From positions 4,725,501-4,789,500 of the forward strand of contig NZ_CP150269.1 in the NCBI RefSeq assembly GCF_037976825.1: 64,000 nucleotides of DNA, given 5' to 3'. A program made the translations under genes and the position numbers. The DNA is from Paenibacillus sp. FSL K6-1330. Lineage in GTDB: Bacteria; Bacillota; Bacilli; Paenibacillales; Paenibacillaceae. Shown in pieces: positions 35,492 through 44,733 of this stretch (positions within the stretch are counted from its first letter, which is position 1; each line of letters starts with the position of its first letter). The notes below the pieces were generated by a model that had not been told where the DNA came from, ran no database searches, and saw nothing but the letters and a program-made list of their open reading frames with translations.

Positions 35492-36769
35492 TTAAATGGC
35501 ACGGAAACTCTTCTTCCGAATGAGGAATATGACGGGCAGTATCATGACAATTCCCATGATCGAATACAGAATGGGAGGAGAGTAATGCTCCGCTACAACT
35601 CCGGTAATCAAGCTTCCCACAGGAATGGCAGCCGTGCACGCCACCGCCATAAGGGCACCTATTCTGCCGAGCATATGCCGAGGCGTTACTTCCATCAGAT
35701 ACGTCGAGATAGGGGCACTAAGTAAAGAGACGGCAAATCCGGCAACAAACATGCAGACCGCCGCAGACTCCACGCGCCATGCCGGCAGATGCCCTGGAAT
35801 CCCTAACGCAAAATAACCGATTCCGAGCATGATAGACCCTGACATGATCAACGTGCTCTTTTTGAAGCTCTTCCCATAACGTCCAATCCATAACCCGCTG
35901 CAAATCATACCGATCAGGAGGCCCGTTCCTAAAACGCTCAGACCTCCGGGTCCTGCACCCAAGGTCTCTTTGACGTAGACCGGCTGCAGTACGTTCAGGG
36001 GGGCCAAACAGAAATTATTGATCATGGCAAGCACGGTTGTTATAAGGAGCAGCGTATGCTGCTTCACAAAAAGAAGAGCCTCTTTAATATCGCCGAACAC
36101 CGTTTTATTCATCTCTGTCTCTGGCCGTGCGGAGGTTTCCTTGGCTTCAGCCTGTTCGGCTGCCTCCGGATTCGGCATAAAAGCGATAATAGCTGCTGCA
36201 ATTAGAAACGTTATAGCATCAATCAAGATTGTCCCCGAAATTCCGATCAGAGCAATAAGGGCACCGGCGATGGATAAACCGATTAATTCAGCGCTCCGAC
36301 TTACGGAAGTTGAGAAAGAATTGCCTGCCAGCAGTTTATCCTTGGGAAGCAGCCGGGGGACGATGGAGGTCTCGGCGGGTCTGGAGAAGCATTCCAGAGT
36401 TGAATTTAGAAACGTGAACAGGAACAAATGCCAGACTTCAAGAGAACCTACAGCGTACAGTAAGGCCGTTAGCGAAACCACAATACCGCGACTGAGATAG
36501 GTTAGTGCCAGGACGAGTTTCTTCGGCCAGCGATCGACATAGGTGCCGGTAAACAAACTGAAAAACAACCCGGGCAGAAAATTAAAGGCGAACAATGTAC
36601 CCATTAACAGTTCGGAACCTGTGAGCATATAGACCATCCAGCTGTAAGCGATGGAATCCAGGGAATCTCCGAATCGGGTAATAGCCTGGGCAGATAAATA
36701 AATCAAGTACGGGCGAATTTTCAAGAGCTGACCAAAGCCTTGCTTTTCCAGAACAGCGGCATTTTGCAT
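35492..36769 (-). CDS. MFS transporter (EntS/macrolide-efflux type)
   Basis: Membrane protein of 425 residues with twelve predicted spans, of the MFS_3/EntS-like efflux family (RFGDSLDSIAYSWMVYMLTG, LFTGTYVDRWPKKLVL between spans 2 and 3, APLNVLQPVYVKETLG). The function is probably drug or metabolite export. First of a two-gene unit with an ArsR-type regulator; the AT-rich region before it has a perfect inverted repeat that could be the operator. Confidence 0.85.
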   Translation of the reverse strand: MQNAAVLEKQGFGQLLKIRPYLIYLSAQAITRFGDSLDSIAYSWMVYMLTGSELLMGTLFAFNFLPGLFFSLFTGTYVDRWPKKLVLALTYLSRGIVVSLTALLYAVGSLEVWHLFLFTFLNSTLECFSRPAETSIVPRLLPKDKLLAGNSFSTSVSRSAELIGLSIAGALIALIGISGTILIDAITFLIAAAIIAFMPNPEAAEQAEAKETSARPETEMNKTVFGDIKEALLFVKQHTLLLITTVLAMINNFCLAPLNVLQPVYVKETLGAGPGGLSVLGTGLLIGMICSGLWIGRYGKSFKKSTLIMSGSIMLGIGYFALGIPGHLPAWRVESAAVCMFVAGFAVSLLSAPISTYLMEVTPRHMLGRIGALMAVACTAAIPVGSLITGVVAEHYSPPILYSIMGIVMILPVIFLIRKKSFRAI

Positions 36770-36821
36770 GGTTTCTTTCTCCTCTTCGTTAAATGGATAA
36801 TTACATTAAACTTTTTCAGTC

Positions 36822-36874
36822 CATTAAAATAATATTTACGTTAAAATTATTTTATCGTTAAGCTTATTTTAATG
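36822..36874. promoter_or_regulatory. Inverted repeat upstream of the MFS/ArsR operon
   Basis: CATTAAAATAA (36822-36832) and its exact complement TTATTTTAATG (36864-36874), with similar TTAAAATTATTTTA sequence between. A likely operator for the ArsR-type regulator encoded by the same operon. Confidence 0.5.
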
Positions 36875-36900
36875 ATTTTGAAGAGGAATGCAATAGGTAA

Positions 36901-36929
36901 AAAAAAATAAATCGCCATCACGGCGATTT
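36901..36929 (-). terminator. Terminator of the Gfo/Idh/MocA gene
   Basis: TAAATCGCC/GGCGATTTA stem and, on the minus strand, a long T tract (complement of the A run before 36908). Confidence 0.85.
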
Positions 36930-36966
36930 ATTGAGTCTAACGATTATTTTGACAGCGTTATCTTCT

Positions 36967-37971
36967 TTATTTAATAACCACTCGCGATGAGGATCTGGCT
37001 GCTTTAAGGCACGCTTCAATGGCTCTGATATTGCTGATGGCATCTTCCGGACCATAAGGGAGCGGCGTTCCGTCCATCACGGCCGCTGCCATCGCATCCG
37101 CTTGCAATGCAAAGTGGTTGTAAATCCCTACCTTCTCCTCACGGGATCCCTTGGCCGTATGAACGCAGATCTGGGCCATGTCCTCCATGCGCTCCCATCC
37201 AAAGGCAGAAGGAAGCTCAATCCTGCCCTCCGTTCCTGCGATCTCTAAAGAGCATCTGGAATATGTCCACATCCCGCACTCAAATGTAAGTCCCAGTCCA
37301 TCGTCAAATTCCACCATCCCGTGGACCATCATGTCCACACCGTCATGCTCCTCAGAGAAAAAAGCATGGGCCGTTACAGCCTTGGGTTCCTGACCATAAA
37401 TCATGCGCGCCGCTGAGATGGGATAGCATCCCACGTCATAGATTGAACCTCCGCCCATATCCTTGCTGTAACGAACATTGCTTTTATCCTCCGCATTGTT
37501 GAAGGTAAACGATCCGTGAATTCCGCGCAGCTGGCCGATTTCGCCGCTTTCGATGATTTCGCGAACACGCGCGTGTTTCGGATGATATCGGTACATAAAG
37601 GCTTCCGCGAACAGCACGTTGTGTGCTTTAGCAGCCTCAGCCATCTCACGGACATCCGCTTCGGTCAGGGCTGCCGGTTTCTCGCATAAGATGTGCTTGC
37701 CGGCCTGCGCCGCTTTGATGGTCCAAGGTTTATGAAGGTGATTCGGTAAAGGAATATATACCGCATCAATGTCGGGGTCTTCCAGGAGCTCGTCATAAGA
37801 TCCGTAGTATTTCCCGATATGATATCGATCCGCGAGCTCACTTGCTTTGTCTGCATTGCGGCTAGCGACCGCCCCGACTTCACAGCGTTCCGATTTCAAT
37901 ATGCCTGGTATCATTGAATTTCTTGCAATCCGAGCAGTGCTCATAATTCCAAAGCGCAATTTCTTGCTCAC
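36967..37971 (-). CDS. Gfo/Idh/MocA-family oxidoreductase
   Basis: NAD(P)-dependent sugar or cyclitol dehydrogenase family, 334 residues. Rossmann N-terminus (FGIMSTARIARNSM, VGAVASRN), the conserved EKP motif in HILCEKPAAL, and the C-terminal beta-sheet domain with GGSIYDVGCYPI (Asp of the catalytic region; His usual in family lies further on). GTG start nine bases after AAAGGAGG. The rtp-like gene ends 43 bases upstream on the same strand, so they may be co-transcribed. Substrate unknown. Confidence 0.88.
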   Translation of the reverse strand: MSKKLRFGIMSTARIARNSMIPGILKSERCEVGAVASRNADKASELADRYHIGKYYGSYDELLEDPDIDAVYIPLPNHLHKPWTIKAAQAGKHILCEKPAALTEADVREMAEAAKAHNVLFAEAFMYRYHPKHARVREIIESGEIGQLRGIHGSFTFNNAEDKSNVRYSKDMGGGSIYDVGCYPISAARMIYGQEPKAVTAHAFFSEEHDGVDMMVHGMVEFDDGLGLTFECGMWTYSRCSLEIAGTEGRIELPSAFGWERMEDMAQICVHTAKGSREEKVGIYNHFALQADAMAAAVMDGTPLPYGPEDAISNIRAIEACLKAARSSSRVVIK

Positions 37972-38013
37972 GAGGTCATTCCTCCTTTGGCTGCATTCCG
38001 TTCAGATGTTTTT

Positions 38014-38373
38014 TTAAAAATTATCGTTGACCGCTTTATGAAGAATCCCCAAACACCGATCCAAATCTGTTTTAACCTGTTTTTTGTAGAGTTTAGCTTT
38101 CTCGGCACCGTCATCAGTAAAATGATAAAGAACGATTTCTTGAAAATCGACCCGCGGATCATTCCCTTTCAGCTGCTTGGTACGGTATAATACACCTTCT
38201 TGCACCAACTCATGCAGAGCCCGGTAAATTTCGCTTTGCGGCGGTGAATATCCATGGCTCTTGAATTCTTGCCGCAGTTCTTCCAGCATCTGATATCCAT
38301 ATCCGCGCTGCTGCTCCACCATGGTAATGAGATATACTTTGATAAAAGCACGCTGGGCGATCATAAATGCCAT
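38014..38373 (-). CDS. Replication termination protein (Rtp) homologue
   Basis: 119 residues, nearly the size of B. subtilis Rtp (122). It follows Rtp along its whole length as I recall that sequence: QRAFIKVYLITMVEQQ, LEELRQEFKSHG, SEIYRALHELVQEGVLY, QEIVLYHF, and AKLYKKQVKTDLDRC with terminal NDNF. This is a winged helix plus dimerisation coiled coil; the recognition helix contains SEIYRALHEL. GGAGGAGG lies seven bases before ATG 38373; a longer frame from 38487 has no site. Rtp bound to Ter sites stops replication forks. Rtp belongs to the PadR-like superfamily, so a pure regulator role is the alternative. Confidence 0.8.
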   Translation of the reverse strand: MAFMIAQRAFIKVYLITMVEQQRGYGYQMLEELRQEFKSHGYSPPQSEIYRALHELVQEGVLYRTKQLKGNDPRVDFQEIVLYHFTDDGAEKAKLYKKQVKTDLDRCLGILHKAVNDNF

Positions 38374-38551
38374 CTGGACGCCTCCTCCTTCACGAGCTAC
38401 TTGTCCCATAATATACCTAATTATAACCCACAGTTTCCCAGTTTGCACAATAGGAAGCATCCCCCTCTTTTTAAACCAAGAAGGCATAGATTGAAACGTG
38501 GTTGGGTCTTGGATGAAGAAGAATGATGCAAGAGAGTCAGTGTTTATACTA

Positions 38552-38608
38552 TTGTGAATTTTTCATATAATGAAATTATATAGTGTTTGGTTTTTCATCT
38601 GCTGTTTT
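38552..38608. repeat. Imperfect direct repeat upstream of the rtp-like gene
   Basis: AGTGTTT...TTTTTCAT occurs twice (about 38540-38570 and 38580-38599), with different spacing, in an AT-rich non-coding stretch. Candidate binding site; weak similarity to Ter sequence only. Confidence 0.3.
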
Positions 38609-38643
38609 TTGGGTGGTTGGTGGATCGAAGGATTGGTTTCATG

Positions 38644-38672
38644 AAAAAACCCACCCTCGGAGGGTGGGTTTA
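38644..38672 (-). terminator. Terminator of the acyltransferase gene
   Basis: AAACCCACCCTC/GAGGGTGGGTTT stem, followed on the minus strand by TTTTTTCAT. Confidence 0.85.
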
Positions 38673-38677
38673 ATTCT

Positions 38678-39874
38678 TCACATCCCGGTGGATGTGCCGG
38701 TGTTTGGACGCGATTTGCCGTATGGGCGAACCCCGCGATTTTTTCTTGCTCCAGCGATTCCGACAAGCCACTTCCCGAACGGCAGCTTGGCTAGCAGGCG
38801 AGTGGCACCATAAGCCACGCCCACGCTGATGATCCATGAAGAGAGTATACGAACCAGAGGGTGCATGCTGATCAGCATAGATTCGTCGACTGCATAGCTC
38901 ATACGTAGTGTTAATAGATGGATCAGGTAAGCACCATACGAATAGAGCCCAATGGAGGTCAGAAGCGCATTCGCTCCCGCTCCGGCATGACGACATATCC
39001 AACCAGCCACATCGTACATGACCAATATAGAGCTAATCAGAAAAAGTGCCATCATCGGGCGAAGCAGCGATAAGGAATAGAATGTGATCGCGCCATTCGC
39101 GGCGGAACGGATTTCATTAACGGCCTGGATGAGCATCCATCCGAACAAAAATGCGAAGGCGAGCCATATCGCCGGCCGTGCCTTTTGCAGCCATTTTTTC
39201 CAAGCGTCATGGTATAATCCGGCCGCCGCCCCCAGCGCAAAATAGAAGAAATAATAGAGTGCATTTCGATCTGCGTAGGTTGTGAACAGCTCACTCCATA
39301 CCGGGATATTCAGGCTTCCCATCCATTGGCCAATATCATTGATAATTCCTGTTAAACCCACGTACAATAACCCGGATACAATCAATATCGTAAGCTGCGT
39401 CTGCCAGCCCCATAGCTTCTTTATTCCTAATATAGCGGAGCGGAACAGCGGGTACAGCAAATAGAATTGAAACAGCATAATGATGTACCAAAAATGCGAG
39501 CTCGATTTCCCGGTTAACCATACTTCCCCAAGATACTTCCAATCCTCAATTACAGTGGGATTAAACTTATGATTGATCAATAAAGTAATCAAGGTCCATA
39601 CCGCAAACGGAACGTAGATATCACCAAAACGCCTCTTGATGAACTTTCCGTAATACAGTTGACCTTTATCGTTATAAAACAGCACCATGCCAGTAATAAA
39701 AATAAAGACGGGCACAGCAAATTTCGTCACCATCAGAAGAACTGCCATCATCAAACCATCGCCTGTCGTCATTCCCGGCGCGACAGAATAGTGCGCGATG
39801 GAGTGCTGTAAGACTACAGCCAGGAAAGAAATTCCCCGCAAGCGCTCAATTTCCGGTATTCTTTCTTTGGGCAT
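38678..39874 (-). CDS. Membrane acyltransferase (acyltransferase-3 family)
   Basis: 398 residues with about ten spans, all through the protein. N-terminal family motif RLRGISFLAVVLQHSIAHY (the His-containing first helix) and WYIIMLFQFYLLYP in the middle. Family members put acetyl or other acyl groups on cell-surface polysaccharides, peptidoglycan or lipids. C-terminal tail short and basic. GGGGGAGC precedes ATG 39874; the earlier in-frame ATG lacks a site. Substrate unknown. Confidence 0.85.
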   Translation of the reverse strand: MPKERIPEIERLRGISFLAVVLQHSIAHYSVAPGMTTGDGLMMAVLLMVTKFAVPVFIFITGMVLFYNDKGQLYYGKFIKRRFGDIYVPFAVWTLITLLINHKFNPTVIEDWKYLGEVWLTGKSSSHFWYIIMLFQFYLLYPLFRSAILGIKKLWGWQTQLTILIVSGLLYVGLTGIINDIGQWMGSLNIPVWSELFTTYADRNALYYFFYFALGAAAGLYHDAWKKWLQKARPAIWLAFAFLFGWMLIQAVNEIRSAANGAITFYSLSLLRPMMALFLISSILVMYDVAGWICRHAGAGANALLTSIGLYSYGAYLIHLLTLRMSYAVDESMLISMHPLVRILSSWIISVGVAYGATRLLAKLPFGKWLVGIAGARKNRGVRPYGKSRPNTGTSTGM

Positions 39875-40000
39875 ACTGCTCCCCCTTCGTCTGACTTCGT
39901 GTGAACACTCCTCATTGTAAGGGACACTGCCCTGAATCGGGTAATCCAATTATTTACTGATCCTGAGGTTAAGGACCCTCGAAGAAGGTCCCCTTGTTAT

Positions 40001-40174
40001 TTACTTCTGCAACTCAGCCACTTGGACTTCTAGATGAACAAGTTTAGCTTTGGGGTACTCCAGACTTTTCTTTGCTTCATCAATCTCTATCTTGACTGTC
40101 GTGTGAGACCCACGCCTATGATGATTCCTGCCAATAATGTCGACGCACTGCGTTTGTTCGCATGTGATAATCCG
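40001..40174 (-). pseudogene. Possible 3' gene remnant with coiled-coil tail
   Basis: Minus-strand open frame of 57 codons with no start codon and no upstream continuation (TGA before it). It ends with an Ile/Glu/Lys/Leu-rich helix (KIEIDEAKKSLEYPKAKL) and a stop at 40001, followed by a terminator-like hairpin (39971-39995). This looks like the tail of a lost gene. Not recognised. Rest of 39875-40308 shows no gene. Confidence 0.3.
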
Positions 40175-40274
40175 TCATGAGTTTATGTATTATAAAAAGG
40201 TTTTCAGATATCAAAAAGAAATACGTCTGTCGATGAACCTTCATAGAAGACAGACCGCGATTGATATCAATATA

Positions 40275-40302
40275 AAACCCGGTTCCAATGAGAACCGGGT
40301 TT
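40275..40302 (-). terminator. Terminator of the stress protein gene
   Basis: AAACCCGGTTC/GAACCGGGTTT stem six bases past the stop codon of the gene at 40309; TTTTATATTG follows on the minus strand. Confidence 0.8.
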
Positions 40303-40308
40303 GTTTCC

Positions 40309-40860
40309 TTACAGCAGCGTAGTGCCTCGCGGCGGAAGCATATCGTCCCGATCCAGATCAACCGCACCGGCACGACCCTCGTTTCTATAATCATAATCGC
40401 GGAATATATCGTAGATGCCTGTATTTTCTTGATCAGCGTCAACCAGTACCAGAATCCGTCCTTGCTCTATATAGGACTCGTACTCTTTCGCCTCATCTTC
40501 CGGGATGCCAAGGCCGATAAAACCACCGACCAGCCCCCCGGCTCCCGCACCCACTGCTGCGCCGGTAAGCGTCGCTGCAATAGGTCCTGCGGCAAGAATC
40601 GGACCGATGCCGGGAATAGCCAAAGCCCCAAGTCCTGCCAGCAAACCTGCCGTACCCCCAAGTATGCCGCCTGTTGCTGCGCCTGCAGCTACTCCTTCTG
40701 GCGCCATCGTTCCCGTCTGTTCAGCAATCATGTCTGCTTCGCGTTTATCCTTCGCTATAATCGAAATGGCATCATTCGGAATCCCATGCTGCTGAAGCTG
40801 CTCGATGGCTTGAGCCGCTTCCTGTTCCGAACGGAATACTCCAACAATTTTCTTCTCCAT
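40309..40860 (-). CDS. General stress protein, YflT-like with glycine-zipper segment
   Basis: 183 residues: N-terminal YflT/heat-induced stress domain (IVGVFRSEQEAAQAIEQLQQHG), a central Gly/Ala-rich segment (about 55-115) with GAATGGILGGTAGLLAGLGALA and GAAVGAGAGGLVGG, resembling a glycine zipper that may insert into membranes, and an acidic tail. Related proteins are sigma-B-type stress proteins in Bacillus. Monocistronic. Confidence 0.8.
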   Translation of the reverse strand: MEKKIVGVFRSEQEAAQAIEQLQQHGIPNDAISIIAKDKREADMIAEQTGTMAPEGVAAGAATGGILGGTAGLLAGLGALAIPGIGPILAAGPIAATLTGAAVGAGAGGLVGGFIGLGIPEDEAKEYESYIEQGRILVLVDADQENTGIYDIFRDYDYRNEGRAGAVDLDRDDMLPPRGTTLL

Positions 40861-40938
40861 GATAAACCCTCCTCATCGGTGGTCGTTCATATTTAACATT
40901 ACCCGACGGAAGGTGAAATTAAACGTGGCGCTGCTCTG

Positions 40939-43449
40939 TTAAGCCTTGGGCCGGATCCGACGGGTTGCAGTCGCCTCCATGGGATCATCAGGCCAATAAT
41001 GTTTAGGATATCTTCCCTTTAAGTCTTTTTTCACATCGAAATAGCCGCTGCGCCAGAAACTGGATAGATCCGAGGTTACCTGAACGGGCCTTTGTGCAGG
41101 TGACAACAAATGCAAGGTCAACGCAACCCGTCCATTGGCAATTCGCGGAGTATCCTGAAGTCCGAATATTTCCTGCAGGCGAACAGCCAGGAACGGTTGT
41201 TCAGGGTCACTGTAGTTAATTGGGATCAAGGACCCGCTCGGTACCCTGATATGAGTTGGCGCTTCCTTCTGAAGCTGCTGCTTTTGCTCCCAGCTCAGCA
41301 TATGCTCCAAGAGCGTTCCCGGAGCAAGACGTCTCATATCATTTCGATTCCGCAGCCCGTCCAAATAAGGGAGCAGCCACTCCTCCGCCTGATTCATCAG
41401 GCCTTCGTCCGAAACATCAGGCCAATTCCCCTCGGGATCATGTCGGAACATAAAAGCCAGCCGCTCTCTCAGCTGCAATGCTGCCTTGCTCCACTGTAAC
41501 AATCCAAGGCCCTCTTGCCTGATCCCTTGCAGCAAGGCTAGCGCTATTTCCTCTCCAGTTGGATTCGAATAGGCTTGCTCCTTGATCACGATCGCTCCAA
41601 GCATCTGCTTTTGTCTCGCCCTGATGCTGCCGGTAGCAGCATCCCATACGACCTCTTTATGCTGTTCCATCTCGCCATGATAATACTTATCGAGCCATAA
41701 TTCATCCATTTCAGAGGCAAGCTGAATATTCCCGTCCGCGCCTTGATCATCAACTGCAGCGACCACAATATACGGGGCACGGCTCATAGGCTGTACCGAC
41801 ACCAATTTCACACCTCTGCCGCTTCGCATAAGGAACCCGGTTCCTCCCCTGTTCTTTGCGATCCGATCCGGGTAGGCGAATGACAGTAATAGTCCACAGA
41901 GGTTCAGATCCCCGCTTACTGTATATGTGATATTTAGCTGTGTATGCAGTTTCCTAATCTCTTGTTTCATCCGCTGTAGTACGGCTTCATTGGACATATC
42001 TTGTTCGGCGAACCGCTGCCCACCTTGTTCATACGCGAGAAGCCGCTCCACGCGCGAACGCATATCCTGATCCCTTAAGGCTTCACCTCTGCTCATGATA
42101 TCACGCTCCTGAAGCAGTACAGCCATTCGGATGGCCAGCGATGCCTCGCCTAGTTCTTGTGCCTTCAGCAGCATGTGGGCCAGCCTTGGATGAAGCCCGA
42201 GAAGCGCCATCTCACGGCCATGCTGTGTAATACTGCCCGAATCATCCAAAGCCGACAGCTGCTTCAATAACGTTTGCCCTTGCGTAAGAGCTGGTCGAGG
42301 CGGCACATCAAGCCAGGCAAGCTGCTCCGGGTCGCGCGACCCCCATACTGCCAATTCCAAGGCCAGCGGCGTCAGATCGGATTCACGGATCGCCGGAATG
42401 GTACTTTCCGGCAGATGGCGATGCTCTTCCTCACTCCATAAGCGATAACATACACCAGCAGATACACGTCCAGCCCTTCCCCTCCTCTGATCCGCGGATG
42501 CCCGGGATAACCGTCTCGTAATCAATTGCGGCAGTCCCGTTCTCGACGAGAACACCTCCGTCCGCATATAACCGCTGTCAATAACGGTCATGATCCCCTC
42601 AATGGTAATACTGCTCTCGGCAATGCTTGTGGAGAGTACAATTTTACGCCTGCCATTCGAATCGCGTCTAATCGCTTCATCCTGCTTCTCTATGGGAAGT
42701 GCGCTGTATAACTCTCGAATGACGACATCTTCCCTTAAACCCATTCTTAATAATTCGTTAGCGGTCCTCCTGATTTCGCGGGCGCCCGGCAAAAATACTA
42801 GGATATCGCCTTCCTGTTCGGAGAGTGACCGCATGATGGCACTCGCAGCACCTTTATGTAACTCTTCGAGAGAGAATGAGCGCAAATAGTGAGTAGACAC
42901 TGGAAAAGCACGCCCTTCACTAACGATGATCGGTGCATCGCCAAGAAGCTTCGCTACTGGTGCGGCCTCAAGGGTAGCAGACATGACGAGCAGCCTTAAG
43001 TCTTCCCGCAGCACCGACTGGGATTCCATCGCAAAAGCCAGGCCGGTATCGGCCTGCAAATTTCGTTCATGAAATTCGTCGAATATAATCATACCAATGC
43101 CGGTTAATTCCGGATCATCCTGCAGCATGCGCGTCATGATGCCTTCCGTCACAACTTCGATCCGCGTATTCTGCCCGATCTTGCTGTCCATTCGGACGCG
43201 ATATCCGATCGTCTCACCAACTGCCTCTCCTAAAGAGGATGCCATGTAACTCGCGGCCGAGCGGGCTGCGATCCTTCTGGGCTCCAACATGATGATCCGC
43301 TTGCCTTCCAGCCAGGGTTCATTCAGGAATGCTAAGGGCACCTGGGTCGTCTTGCCTGCACCCGGTTCAGCGATCAAAACCGCATGGGTCCCAGTAGATA
43401 AAGCCATTTTCAATTGTGGAAGTATTCGGTGAATCGGTAATTCAGTCAT
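40939..43449 (-). CDS. hrpB: ATP-dependent helicase HrpB
   Basis: DEAH-box helicase of 836 residues, the usual HrpB length. Helicase motifs in order: Walker A AEPGAGKTTQVPL, Ia LEPRRIAARS, motif II FDEFHERN, motif III SATLE, motif VI QRRGRAGRVSAG; the C-terminus has the HA2/OB-type and HrpB_C domains. Probably an RNA or DNA helicase; physiological role in Bacilli unclear. Monocistronic with CGGAG before the ATG. Confidence 0.94.
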   Translation of the reverse strand: MTELPIHRILPQLKMALSTGTHAVLIAEPGAGKTTQVPLAFLNEPWLEGKRIIMLEPRRIAARSAASYMASSLGEAVGETIGYRVRMDSKIGQNTRIEVVTEGIMTRMLQDDPELTGIGMIIFDEFHERNLQADTGLAFAMESQSVLREDLRLLVMSATLEAAPVAKLLGDAPIIVSEGRAFPVSTHYLRSFSLEELHKGAASAIMRSLSEQEGDILVFLPGAREIRRTANELLRMGLREDVVIRELYSALPIEKQDEAIRRDSNGRRKIVLSTSIAESSITIEGIMTVIDSGYMRTEVFSSRTGLPQLITRRLSRASADQRRGRAGRVSAGVCYRLWSEEEHRHLPESTIPAIRESDLTPLALELAVWGSRDPEQLAWLDVPPRPALTQGQTLLKQLSALDDSGSITQHGREMALLGLHPRLAHMLLKAQELGEASLAIRMAVLLQERDIMSRGEALRDQDMRSRVERLLAYEQGGQRFAEQDMSNEAVLQRMKQEIRKLHTQLNITYTVSGDLNLCGLLLSFAYPDRIAKNRGGTGFLMRSGRGVKLVSVQPMSRAPYIVVAAVDDQGADGNIQLASEMDELWLDKYYHGEMEQHKEVVWDAATGSIRARQKQMLGAIVIKEQAYSNPTGEEIALALLQGIRQEGLGLLQWSKAALQLRERLAFMFRHDPEGNWPDVSDEGLMNQAEEWLLPYLDGLRNRNDMRRLAPGTLLEHMLSWEQKQQLQKEAPTHIRVPSGSLIPINYSDPEQPFLAVRLQEIFGLQDTPRIANGRVALTLHLLSPAQRPVQVTSDLSSFWRSGYFDVKKDLKGRYPKHYWPDDPMEATATRRIRPKA

Positions 43450-43631
43450 GGATACATCTCCGTTATCCTATTAAATATCAATATAATCCCTTAATTATAT
43501 AAAACACCCGATGTTCGTCAAGGGGAGCTCCTTGTTCGCCACGGCTGGAAAGTATCGATATAATTGCGCTACAATATGAATATCATTCCCAAGTGAACAT
43601 CAAGATTCATGGAGTCAAGAAGGTGAACTGT

Positions 43632-44609
43632 ATGGAGTTGCATGCCACATTTCGCGGTCGCTTTGCCCCTACGCCATCAGGCAAAATGCACATCGGCAAT
43701 GCATTGACCGCTTTACTTGGATGGCTGCAAATAAGGAGTATGAACGGCCAATATATACTCCGAATAGAAGATATCGATGTCCAGCGTTCCCGACAGGAGC
43801 TTGCCGTCGAGATTATGAGAGATCTGGAATGGCTCGGTTTGGATTGGGATGAAGGTCCTGGTATGGCCGGTGCCTATGGACCTTATCATCAGGCGGCACG
43901 CCAAGCGCTGTACGAGCGGGAAATCAGCAAGCTGAAGGAATCGAATAAACTATACCCCTGCTATTGCAGTCGGGCCGATATCACGGCTGCAGCCAGCGCA
44001 CCGCACGGCATTGCATCGGAAGGCCTCCGCTACCCGGGAACTTGCAGAGATTTAACTCGGGAGGAAGCGGTGCTTAGAGAGCTTCATAAGAAACCTTCAC
44101 TGCGGATGAAGGTACCGCAAACGATCGTTTCCTTTGTTGATGGCATCGCCGGAGAGCAGTCCTATCGGCTATCCGATGGAGGAGACTTTGTGGTTCGCAG
44201 GGCAGACGATATTATCTCATATCAACTTGCGGTAGTCGTGGATGATGCCTTAATGGGCATAACGCATGTACTCCGAGGAGCCGATCTACTGGACTCCACC
44301 CCACGTCAGCTTCTGTTATACCAAGCATTAGGCTACCACCCGCCACAGTTTGCGCACACCCCGCTGATGGTGGATGCGGAAGGCAGAAGGCTCGCTAAGA
44401 GAACCCGCGGACTTAGCCTCTCATTTCTTCGCGGCCAGGGCCTGATGCCCGAACGCATCATCGGCTGGCTGGCTTGGACCGCCGGCCTTCTGGATCATTT
44501 GGAATCCGTTCGCCCTGCGGATCTAATTCCCGTTTTTGACTTATCAAAAGTATCCTCTGCCCCGATAAAACTGACGGATCATGTCAAAAATCAGCTGTTT
44601 GAATCCTAA
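43632..44609 (+). CDS. gluQRS: tRNA glutamyl-Q(34) synthetase (GluQ-RS)
   Basis: 325 residues; a GluRS paralogue lacking the anticodon-binding domain that attaches glutamate to queuosine in tRNA-Asp. Landmarks: RFAPTPSGKMHIGNAL (HIGH motif as HIGN), RIEDID, the zinc site CYCSRAD followed by a Cys in YPGTCRD, and LAKRT in place of KMSKS. AAGGTGAACTGT precedes ATG 43632; a GTG start 39 bases upstream lacks a site. Single gene. Confidence 0.93.
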   Translation: MELHATFRGRFAPTPSGKMHIGNALTALLGWLQIRSMNGQYILRIEDIDVQRSRQELAVEIMRDLEWLGLDWDEGPGMAGAYGPYHQAARQALYEREISKLKESNKLYPCYCSRADITAAASAPHGIASEGLRYPGTCRDLTREEAVLRELHKKPSLRMKVPQTIVSFVDGIAGEQSYRLSDGGDFVVRRADDIISYQLAVVVDDALMGITHVLRGADLLDSTPRQLLLYQALGYHPPQFAHTPLMVDAEGRRLAKRTRGLSLSFLRGQGLMPERIIGWLAWTAGLLDHLESVRPADLIPVFDLSKVSSAPIKLTDHVKNQLFES

Positions 44610-44681
44610 GTACGGCTCACCGAAATAAGGGATTCATTGAGCATTATTCAAATTACGTTCCTTCACATCCCGACAAACAAT

Positions 44682-44728
44682 CAGCGCCAGCACTATCATT
44701 CTCGAAAAGAGAAGAAAGGCTGGCGCTG
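44682..44728. terminator. Hairpin between gluQRS and the DUF1992 gene
   Basis: CAGCGCCAGC/GCTGGCGCTG stem with an inner TTCTC/GAGAA pairing, between converging genes. Probably ends both transcripts. Confidence 0.7.
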
Positions 44729-44733
44729 TTCTG

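Noticed and set aside
38014..38487. Longer 157-residue form of the rtp-like protein
   Set aside because: No ribosome binding site at 38487, and the extra N-terminus is unlike Rtp, whereas ATG 38373 has a perfect site.
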